A stretch of DNA of 64,000 nucleotides from Streptomyces sp. WP-1 (GTDB lineage Bacteria; Actinomycetota; Actinomycetes; Streptomycetales; Streptomycetaceae), in assembly GCF_030450125.1 (NCBI RefSeq), contig NZ_CP123923.1, forward strand, positions 5,580,001 to 5,644,000, given 5' to 3'. Below the pieces are notes generated by a model, which ran no database searches, was not told the origin of the DNA, and saw only the letters and a program-made list of their open reading frames with translations. The translations under genes were made by a program, and so were the position numbers. The stretch's first letter is position 1. Every line of letters begins with the position of its first letter. Shown here in pieces: positions 1 through 9,700 of the stretch.

Positions 1-3000
1 GACGGTGAAGCTCTTGGAGGTGTCCACGGCCGGACCCGTCGTGCTGCCGTAGCCGGTGGTGCCGTTGAGGGTCACCGCGTTGCCGTGGGTGGTGTCGCTG
101 GTCCAGGAGTAGCCGCCGGACAGGGTGGCGTTGAGTGTGCCGGTGCTGTCGGCGGTGGTGGTGCCGCTGCCTTCGGCGAGTTTCCACCAGTGGGTCGCGG
201 TGTCGGTGACCGAACCCAGCGAGACCGGTGAGCCGAAGCCGTAGGCGGGCGGCGAGGTCTGGTCCGGGCTCTGGCGGTAGTTGTACTCGACGAGCTGGCC
301 GAAGGGGCCGACGGCGTAGAGGTCGGGGTTGCCGTCCAGGGCGCCGGGGTTGATGTCGCCGGCTCGGACGGGGCTGTTGACGTCACCGGGAGAGGCGACG
401 AAGGGGTAGAGGGTCGGCGACAGGGTGAGGCCGAGGCTGGTGCGCACGGTGGGATGGAGCAGGGCCGGGACCAGCGTGGCCGGGTCAACGGTGATCGGGT
501 AACTGTAGAGCTGGCCGGTGGCGTTGTCGCGGGACCACAGGACGGGCTTGTTCTGGAAGGTGCCCGCGGCGATGAGGGTCTGGGTGGTCCAGTCGCCGTC
601 GCCGAGCAGGATCGGGTTCTTCAGGTGGTCGCCGCCGTCGGACTGGTAGATCCAGAGTTCCTTGTTCTCGACGGTGATGACGGCGGGATAGCCGTCGGGG
701 TTGCCGAAGACATTGCCCGGTGCGATGAGCTGGCTGATGTTCCAGGTCGTGCTGTTGTAGTCGGTGCTGCGGCAGCGAGTGTCGTCGGCGACGATGTCGG
801 ACAGCGCGCAGGGAGCCTTGACCACACCGTCGGAGCGACCGCCGGTGAAGCCGCCGAGGGTGGACAAGGGGGCACGGGGGAAGGCTGCGTCGTCGGCGGG
901 GTCGAGGTCGTTCTTGACGAGGTAGAGGTACTTGCTGGCCTTGTTGTACGCCCACAGGTCGTCGCCGTTGGCGCCGTGCAGGTTGCCGCGGTGGGCGACG
1001 ATGTAGTTGTTCCAGCCGGTGCCGTCGGGGGAGTCCTCCTTGGTGGAGACGGTGACAGGGCCGGTGACGTCCGGCGGGGTTCCGGTGACCGGGTCGCTGT
1101 GCACCGGTGCCACGGACTGCGCGGGGTCCTGGTTGCCGGGGACGAGGTCGAGGTCGCCGGTCTTGGTGGCGGCGAGGAGGTCGGGCACGCCGTCGCCGGT
1201 GATGTCGCCCGCCTTGACCTTAGTGGCGGGGTTCCACGGGACGGTGAAGGTGTAGCCGGCCGGGCTGGTGGAGATGTTGCCGGCCTTGTCCACGCCGGCC
1301 ACGTACAGGGTGTGCACGCCCCAGTCCTGGATTGGGACGGGGATGGCGGCGGTGGAGCGGCCCTGGCTGTCGGTGCCGGTGATCGCGGCGCTCCGGCCGT
1401 CGGCGCCGGTGGGCGGCGAGTCGAGCTGCCACAGGAAGGACTTCATGCCGCTGGACTTACAGGCGCCGGGGTTGCAGCTGTCGTCGCTGGAGGGGGCGTC
1501 GGCGCCGGCCACGGTGAAGTCGGTGGTCTTGCCGGGGCCCGCGTAGACGGGGTCGCCCTGGCGGGCGGTCCCCACCGGCGGGAAGGCGGCGTTGCCGGTG
1601 ATGTCAGGGGTGAGCGGCGCGGTGAAGTCGGTGGAGAACCAGCAGTGGTCGGACTTGCCCGAGGTCAGTCCTTGGGTGGAGTCGTCCTCGGCGTAGACGT
1701 CCCAGCCGTACTGGTGGCCGTCCTTCAGGGTGGCGCCGACCTTCATCGCGGCGTCGGTGCCGGAGGCCAGCCAGCCGCTGTCCGGGCTGGAGACGGCGGC
1801 GCCGTTGCCGTCGCCGTCGGGGTCGATGGTGCGGTCCCAGACGTAGTAGTGCGCTTTGACGTTCTCGCCGTGCATCTGGCTGGTGACAGTGGCGTGCAGG
1901 GTGACATTGCTGCCGGCGTCGGAGTAGGTGGTGGCGCCGATCCAGCCCGCGCCGCTGGTGGCGCAGGCGGCCGTGGCACCGGCGGCGGCCGGGGTGATGT
2001 GCAGGCCGGTGGGGGTGCCGGGCGGGATGTCGAACTTGGTGGTGAGGGTCAGCGTGGTCGACAGGCGCAGGTAGTCGTCGTTGCTCGAGGACTCGGACTC
2101 GTTGCCGTACAGGCCGATGGTCCAGGTGTTGGCGCCGTCGCCGAAGGTGCCGTCGGCGTCGTAGCCGTTGCCGTCCTTGTCGGCGATCTTCTGCGCCTGG
2201 GTCTTCACATGGAAGGTGGCGGTGCTGTTGCTGCACGAGCTGCCGGAGTTGGCGCCGCTGGGCACCGTGTCGGTCGCCGGTGCGAAGGCGGTGTCGTGCA
2301 CGCCGGGCCGTGACAGCCAGTCGGTGCTCGAGCTGATCGCGTTGGTGGTGTGCAGCGTCAGGGGCTGGTTCTGGCTGCAGTTGTAGCTCGCCGCGAAGGT
2401 GGTGGAGATCTGCACATAGGCGTCGTTGACGACGAACGAGGAGTGCAGTCCTCCGGTGTTGATCGCCCAGTAGGAGCGTTCCACGCCGACGCCGCAAGCG
2501 CCGCCCCAGCGCTGGTAGCCGGCGCCCTGTCCGTTGGTCTGCGCCTTGTCGTACTGCGGGGAGTTGTCGCAGGTGGAGCTTGAGTAGACCTCGGTGTAGT
2601 GGCCGGCGTCGGAGTCGACCGGGTTGGTATAGGGGTCGATGTACACCGGATAGGTGGTGTCCGGGTCGGTCAGCATGCCGGCGTCCGGGGTCAGCGTCAC
2701 GGCCTTGCTGGTGGCGGTCATGGCGACCGGCTCGGTGTCGGCCTCCGGACCGGGGCCGTCCACGGAGGACGTCATGTCGGCCACCGGCCCGCCGAGCTTG
2801 GCGGGAGTGGAGGAGGAGTCCCACATCAGCGGCTGGGGGCTGGTGTAGGCGAGGTCGCCGTCGGTGGACGTCGCCTCCATGCTGTCGGAGTCGGTAGTGG
2901 CCAGCGTGAGGTCGTGGGTGTCCACGGCCAGCTTGAGTTGCCGCAACTGGGGGCTGGCGGCGGCTTCCGCGTCATGGACGACCAGGACATCGCTGAAGCC

Positions 3001-3549
3001 GCCCTGGTCGGTGACGGACACCGACAGGTCGACGCCGGGCAGCACCGAGGGGTACAGGGCGGTGTCGTCGCTGACGGTCGGCGCGGGCAGGCGGAAAGGC
3101 AGGGTCAGGCCCATGCTGGGTCCGTCGGCGTGGGTGAGGGTCACCAGGGGGCCGGTGCCACCGCCTGAGAGGGTGACGCCGTTCGGGGTGGCCTTGGGTG
3201 TGTAGCCGCCATGGCCGTCGGCGGCCAGGGTGGCGTCCACCGGGGTCCAGGCGCCGTCCTTGTAGACCCGGGTGGGCAGGGCGCTGGTGGTGCTGGTGAA
3301 GGTGCCGTCCGGCAGGGCTTTGGTGGTGGAGACCTCGGTGGTCAGCGCGTCGACCGGGACGGTCTGTCCGGTGGAGAGAGCCTCGGACCGGGCCGCCAGC
3401 AGCGGGTCGGACGGGGCGGGCGCGGTGTCGTCGGCGACGGCCGGTAGCGTCGGGAGGGCCGCCAGCAGGCTCAGTGCCGTGGCGAACAGGGCCAGTCTGC
3501 CGGCCGGTACGGCGCGTCTTCGGCCGGTGCGTATCGGTGGTCTCAACAC
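1..3549 (-). CDS. Secreted DNRLRE/FG-GAP/LamG-domain protein (C-terminus beyond window)
   Basis: An open frame of 1183 codons starts at GTG 3549 and runs off the left edge without a stop. An AAGGA ribosome site lies 10 nt upstream. Residues 1-40 form a signal peptide: a basic start, then a hydrophobic stretch of Leu/Ala ending near AVADD. The body has the Cys-containing wheel of DNRLRE-type adhesive proteins (around residues 310-420, with YQRWGGACGVG). An FG-GAP/VCBS-type motif, VKAGDITGDGVPDLL, sits near residue 773. A LamG/concanavalin-like domain starts at about residue 1115 (THWWKLAEGSG). These are extracellular carbohydrate- or surface-binding modules; no catalytic residues are visible. 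It is transcribed divergently from the RHS gene, and such proteins commonly neighbour or fuse with RHS proteins in Streptomyces. A role in surface display or delivery is inference. Confidence 0.85.
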   Translation of the reverse strand, partial: MLRPPIRTGRRRAVPAGRLALFATALSLLAALPTLPAVADDTAPAPSDPLLAARSEALSTGQTVPVDALTTEVSTTKALPDGTFTSTTSALPTRVYKDGAWTPVDATLAADGHGGYTPKATPNGVTLSGGGTGPLVTLTHADGPSMGLTLPFRLPAPTVSDDTALYPSVLPGVDLSVSVTDQGGFSDVLVVHDAEAAASPQLRQLKLAVDTHDLTLATTDSDSMEATSTDGDLAYTSPQPLMWDSSSTPAKLGGPVADMTSSVDGPGPEADTEPVAMTATSKAVTLTPDAGMLTDPDTTYPVYIDPYTNPVDSDAGHYTEVYSSSTCDNSPQYDKAQTNGQGAGYQRWGGACGVGVERSYWAINTGGLHSSFVVNDAYVQISTTFAASYNCSQNQPLTLHTTNAISSSTDWLSRPGVHDTAFAPATDTVPSGANSGSSCSNSTATFHVKTQAQKIADKDGNGYDADGTFGDGANTWTIGLYGNESESSSNDDYLRLSTTLTLTTKFDIPPGTPTGLHITPAAAGATAACATSGAGWIGATTYSDAGSNVTLHATVTSQMHGENVKAHYYVWDRTIDPDGDGNGAAVSSPDSGWLASGTDAAMKVGATLKDGHQYGWDVYAEDDSTQGLTSGKSDHCWFSTDFTAPLTPDITGNAAFPPVGTARQGDPVYAGPGKTTDFTVAGADAPSSDDSCNPGACKSSGMKSFLWQLDSPPTGADGRSAAITGTDSQGRSTAAIPVPIQDWGVHTLYVAGVDKAGNISTSPAGYTFTVPWNPATKVKAGDITGDGVPDLLAATKTGDLDLVPGNQDPAQSVAPVHSDPVTGTPPDVTGPVTVSTKEDSPDGTGWNNYIVAHRGNLHGANGDDLWAYNKASKYLYLVKNDLDPADDAAFPRAPLSTLGGFTGGRSDGVVKAPCALSDIVADDTRCRSTDYNSTTWNISQLIAPGNVFGNPDGYPAVITVENKELWIYQSDGGDHLKNPILLGDGDWTTQTLIAAGTFQNKPVLWSRDNATGQLYSYPITVDPATLVPALLHPTVRTSLGLTLSPTLYPFVASPGDVNSPVRAGDINPGALDGNPDLYAVGPFGQLVEYNYRQSPDQTSPPAYGFGSPVSLGSVTDTATHWWKLAEGSGTTTADSTGTLNATLSGGYSWTSDTTHGNAVTLNGTTGYGSTTGPAVDTSKSFTV

Positions 3550-3732
3550 CTGGCGGGGGTCCTTCGGTTCGCGGGCAGCGGGGTGGGGAAGGCCCGGTTG
3601 CCACAGAGAGCAGGGAAGCGATCAATTTCGGCACAGAACCTACACAGCATCTGCCACATATATGCATGGTCTTGGCCTGGAAACGGCAAAGGGTCTTGAG
3701 TCGTGATGGCGCCGGTACCTAGCCTCCGGGTC

Positions 3733-3750
3733 GATCACTTACCTGTGATC
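3733..3750. promoter_or_regulatory. Small palindrome in divergent RHS/LamG intergenic region
   Basis: GATCAC (3733-3738) and GTGATC (3745-3750) form an inverted repeat with a 6-nt spacer. It lies about 50 bp upstream of the RHS start and 185 bp upstream of the divergent LamG gene. It could be an operator, but the arms are short and nothing else supports it. Confidence 0.25.
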
Positions 3751-3796
3751 TGACTGTGTGATGGCCCCTCAAAGGGCATAACCGGGGGGTTTGGGC

Positions 3797-6700
3797 GTGA
3801 GTGGCAGACGGTGCTGGTTCGCGGGCAGATGGCATCGGAAATTCGTCGGCGGACTGGGGCTGTGGATCATTCCGGTCGCGCTGTTCGCGCTGTTGCTGCC
3901 GGTGGCGATCGCCGGCGGCTTCAGCATGCCGGGCTTCCTCGCCGGTCACTCGGACGACGGCTTCGGCCACCACGGCGGCTTCTCGTTCGATGGCAAGGTG
4001 TGGCGTCCCAAGAAGCTGCCCGCCACCAAGGCCGTAGGTGCGCACCTCCTGCAGCCGAAGACCGCCAAGCATCCCAAGGACTACAAGGCGCTGGGCGCGT
4101 ACCGGGCGCAGCAAGCCCACTGGCCCAAGGCCGGCGCTGCCGTCGTCGACCTCAGCCCGCAGGCCGAGTCCACGTCCAAGTCCGAGCCGGTGAAGGCGGG
4201 TTCACTGCCCGTCTGGGTGGCGCCCGCCGATACCGGGCACAGCGTCGACTCCGTGCGGGTGCAGACCGCGTCCCACAACCAGACGCTGCGCACGGGCGCC
4301 AACGGCATGCTTCTGGGCATCACCCCCTCCGGCACGACGTCCGCCCATGGCAGGATCAAGGTGGTCATCGACTACTCGTCGATCGCCCGCGCGTATGGTG
4401 GCGGTTACGGCTCCCGGCTGCGGCTGGTACAGCTGCCCGGCTGCGCGTTGACCACCCCGCAGAAGACGGAGTGCCAGAAGGCCACCCCGCTGAAGTTCAC
4501 CAACCGGGCCTCCGCCGAGCAACTGACGGCGACCGTCACGATGGCCTCCGCCTCCGGCGACGCCGGCACGGCCGACCGCAAGCCGAGCGACAGCACGGCC
4601 AGTTCGACGCCGACGGCAAGCGCCAGCCCCTCACAGTCCCCGGACACCACCGGCACCGGCACCGCGAAGCCGAACGGCGGCACGGAATCCCCGAAGCCCG
4701 ACCAGAGCACCGCATCCCCCAATCCGTCCGAGAGCGCGAACGGCCCGGAGGCGATGTCGGAGCGCACCGCGCCGCTGAGCGCGGTCGCTGCCACCGGCAC
4801 CACGGCACTCGCCGTGACCTCCGGCGCCTCCGGCTCCCAAGGCGACTACGGGGCTACGCAGTTGTCGGCCGCAGGTACCTGGCAAGCGTCTGCCACCGGT
4901 TCCTTCACGTACTCCTACCCGATCTCCGTGCCGGCCGCGATCGGCGGCAACGCGCCCTCGGTGAACCTGGGGTACGACTCCCAGTCCGTCGACGGGGAGA
5001 CCACCGCCCGCAACTCCCAGGCGTCCTGGGTGGGCGACGGCTGGAGCTACCAGGTCGGCTACGTCGAGCGGCGCTACCGCAGCTGCAGCTCGCTGCTCGA
5101 CTCCGACGGCAAGAAGCTCGTCAAGGGCTCGGCCGACGAGTGCTGGGGCGGCGACAACGCCACCCTCTCCTTCGGTTCCCACTCCGGTGTCCTGGTGCCG
5201 GACGGCGTCGACTCCGGCGTGGCCGGTGAGATCAAGCAGTGGCGCATCCAGGGCGACGACGGCACGGTCGTACAGGAGCTGTCCGGTGCGGCCAACGGCC
5301 TGCACGACGGCGTCTACTACCGTGTGCTGACGACGGACGGCACGGCCGCCTACTTCGGCGCCGACCACTCGCCGAACAACCCCGGCACCGGTGCGACCAT
5401 GCCGTCCGACCCCGCCGACTCCTCCACGCACTCCGCGTGGGGCGTCCCGGTCCTCCACCCACGTTCGACGGACCCCTGCCACGACGACGCAAAGGGCAAG
5501 CTGTCGCAGTGCGACAAGCCCGAAGGCTGGCGCTGGAACCTCGACTTCGTGGTGGCGCCGGACGGGTTCGTGCAGCGCTACGACTACACCGCCGAGTCCA
5601 ACTACTACGACCTCGGCGGCGGTCAGGCGGCCGCGACCGACGACCCGGATGACACCGGCACCCTCACGTCGTACACCCGTGGCGGCGCGCTGTCGCTGAT
5701 CTCGTACGGCTACACCCTGGACGACGAGCAGGCCGGCCGCACCCCGGCCGCCGAGGTCGACTTCGGACTGGCCCAGCGCTGCCAGACCACCAGCACGTTC
5801 ACCGACTGCTCGGCCGACAACCTCAAGGACAGCACCGCCACCCACTGGCCCGACGTGCCGTGGGACCTGCACTGCGACTCCACCGACAAGACCAAGCTCC
5901 CCGACGGCGCCACCACCGTCCCCGCCGATGTGTGCGTCACCGCCGGACCCAGCTTCTGGACCACGACCCGACTGGACTCCATCACCACCAAGGTCCATGT
6001 GAAGGCCACCGACCAGCTCACCGCGGTCGACACCTACAAGCTGGGCCAGGTCTATTCGGACGCGGGCGGCACCGTCGACCCGGTCACGGGCACCACGGTC
6101 GACCCCAAGGACGCCGGGATGCTGCAGGCCGTGATGTGGCTGCAGTCCCTCAAGCACACCGGCAAGGGCACCTACGACAACGGCAACAGTGACATCGCGC
6201 TGAACCAGGTGTCGTTCACCGGCACCGAGATCGACAACCGGGTCGACGACGATTCCCCGTCCGCGCCCCCGCTGTACCGGCCGCGCATCTCCAGCATCCA
6301 GACGGAGACCGGCGAGTCGATCGCCGTCGAGTACAACTCCGCGCCCTGCGCGGGCAAGACGCTGTCGATCGCCCACGCCGACAGCAACACCGAATCCTGC
6401 TACCCCGCCTACTGGACGGTCCCCGGGGCCTCCAAGCCGATCGCGGACTGGTTCAACAAGGTCACGGTAGACAGCGTCACCACGTCCGACTTGACGATCG
6501 CCGGCCAGTACAAGCCCGACGCCCAGAACAACCCGGCCGGCTCCGAGGCCCAGATCTCCCGCTACAGCTACTCGGGCCCGGCCTGGCACCGCGACGACGA
6601 CGCACTGACCGACGACCAGTACCGCACGTGGGACCAGTTCCGCGGCTTCCGCACCGTCACCGTCCAGACCGGCCAGGCCCCGGAGCCCGTCACCCAGCAG

Positions 6701-9700
6701 ACCACCACCTACCTGCAGGGCATGGACGGCGACTACAAGGCCGACGGCACCCGCCGCTCCGTCACCGTCGACGCCAAGGTCGGCGGCACCACGGTCCTGA
6801 GCGTCACCGACGCCGACCAGCTCGCCGGCACCGACTTCACGGACACCAGCTACACCCAGGCCGGCGGCAAGGCCGACGAGGTCAGCGTCAACGGCCCGTT
6901 CACCTTCACCACCACGGCCTCCGCCGCCCGGACGCCCTGGACGGCGTGGACCCAGGACGACAACCCCGGCGGGACCAAGCCCGACGCGTCCACCCTGCCC
7001 GACCTCACCGCCCACCGCATCAACGCCAGCAGCTCCCTGCGGTACGAGCTCCTCGCCGACGGCACCTGGCGGCACACCAAGACCGACACCACGTACGACG
7101 GCCAAGGGCGGCTGTCCACCGTCAACGCGCACGGCGACGGCGCCGACCCCGAGCAGGAGAAGTGCGCCACCACGACGTACGCCGACCCGCCGTCCTCGAA
7201 CACGATGATGCTGTCCTACCCGGACCGCGTCACCTCGGTCGCCGGTGACTGCTCCACCGCGCCGAGCGCGAGCAACCTGCTGACGGACAAGAAGATCTAC
7301 TACCTCGGCGACGGCACCCCCAGCACGCTGGGCACCTTCGGCAAGGTCTCCGCCAACGGCGAAGCCACCGCGACGGAGACCGCCACAAGCTACACCGGCA
7401 CCACCGAGAACTGGCTGACCACCTCGGCCATGACCTACGACGGCGCCGGCCGGGTCACCGACTCCTACGACGCCACCGGACAGAAGACGCATACCGACTT
7501 CAGCCCGTCATGGAGTACCGCCGGCGGTAACACCAACGCCGTCGGGGAGACCTCCACCAACAGCAAGGGCTGGAAGGTCACCTCCACGCTCGACGCCCTG
7601 CGCGGCGCCACGCTGGAGAGCGTCGACGCCAACGGCCGCAAGACCGACATGACCTATGACGCGCTCGGCCGGCGCACGGCCGTATGGCTGCCCGGCCGGG
7701 ACAAGGACGCCGGTCAGAGCGCGGACCGTATCTTCGCGTACTCCATCAACCCCGGCGCCGTCCCGGCACCCGGCGACACCATCGCCCAGCCCGGCGCGCC
7801 TACGTCCGTCACCTCCAAGACGCTGCGCGACGACGGCACCTACGCCACCTCCGTCACGATCTACGACGGCATGCTCCAGCCCCGCCAGACGCAGGCCACC
7901 GCCATGGGCGACTCCAACTCGGGCCGGGTCATCTCCGACACCTTCTACGACTCCCACGGCTGGCAGGCGGCGTCGTACGCGCCGTACTCCGAGCCGAACG
8001 GCTTCCCCTCCGCCACCCTCTACGCGGCGAACGAGAACCAGATCCCCTCGGAGACCACCACCACCTACGACGGTGAGGGCCGGCCCCTGAAGGAGACCCT
8101 CTGGCACCAGGCCGTCGAGCAGTGGCACACCTCCACCAGCTACCCGGGCGCCGACGAGGTCGACACCACGGCACCGGCCGGAGGCCGCTCCACCGCCTCC
8201 TTCACCAATGCCGTCGGCCAGACCACCAGCACGGTCGTGAAGAACACCGGCTCCACCGTCACCCTGACGGGCGGCTCGGTGATCCCCTCAGGCACGTCGC
8301 TGACCTCCGACAGCGTGCGCCTGACGATGCAGTCCGACGGCAACCTCGTACTGTCCGCCCTGGCGACCGGCGCGACCATCTGGTCCTCGGGCACCTCCGG
8401 ACACCCCGGTGCCTGGGCCAAGTTCGGCACCGACGGCAACCTCGTCATCTGCAGCACGGCCGTCGCCCAGCTGTGGACCACCGGCCTGACCGCCACCACC
8501 GGCGCCACCTTCCAGCTCCGCAACGACTCCACGGCCGACGTCGTCGCCTCCAACGGCACCACCATGCTGTGGAAGCAGGGCACCGCGGGCGCCGTCCCCG
8601 CCGCGGACGCCACCACCCGTTACACCTACACCCCGGCCGGCCAGGTCGACACGATCAAGGACAACGCGGGCAACACCTGGTCCTACACCTACAACCTGCT
8701 CGGCCAGAAGCTGACCCAGACCGACCCGAACACCGGTAAGACCACGTTCGACAAGTACGACGTCGCCGGCAACTTGCTCCAGGTCACCGACCCCCGCGGC
8801 CAGGCCCGGTCCTACACCTACGACTGGGACAACCGCCCCACCGAGGAGTACGCCGCCCCCTGGTCGTCCACCCCCGACCGGTCCAAGCTGCTGGTCTCCC
8901 ACGTGTACGACACGCTGGCGAAGGGTTACGCGACCTCCTCCACCCGCTACGTCGGTGGCGCCTCGGGAGCCGCGTACACCCAGGCCGTCACCGGCTACAA
9001 CACGGCGTACCAGCCGCTGGGCACCACGCTGACCGTCCCGTCGTCCGACGGCTTCGCCGCCGCGGGGCAGTCCAGTGCGCCTGCCTCCGGCACCGTCACC
9101 TACACGGCCACCAACCGTTACACCGACACCGTCGGCTTGCTGTCCACCACGCACTACCAGGCGGACGGCAACCTGCCGGCCGAGGACATCGACTACGGCT
9201 ACACCCAGCAGGGCAACCTCGACGGCATCGGCGGCTTCATCAACTCCGCCAACACTCCCGCCTACCTCGACACCGCCGTCCACGACGCCTTCGGACGCGT
9301 GGTGCAGGCAGATTACGGCCACACCGGCAAGGAACTGGCGACCTTCGCCCAGTACGACGCCACCACGGGGCGCACCACCCAGACCAGCAGCATGCTGCAG
9401 ACCTCCACGTCCGCCCTGGACGTCACCAACATGCGCTACAACCAGGCCGGCGAACTCACGGCGATCGACGACCTGCAGGACAACACCACTCACGACACCC
9501 AGTGCTTCACCTACGACTCCTTCCAGCGGCTGACCGCAGCATGGACGGACACGGTCGGCATCACCGACCCGAGCGCGGCCACGCCCGGCGCGGTCGGCGG
9601 CTGCACCACCGCACGGGTGCAGACCACCACCACGTCCCCCGTCAAGGCCACCACCGTCGGCGGTCCGGCCCCGTACTGGCAGACCTACACCTATGACCAA

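Noticed and set aside
454..2313. Large plus-strand ORF of about 619 codons
   Set aside because: Gly/Val/Ala-rich antisense shadow of the secreted LamG protein; the minus frame reads real domains.
4631..7492. Minus-strand ORF of over 950 codons
   Set aside because: Antisense to the RHS gene; repetitive Gly/Val/Arg text with no domain.
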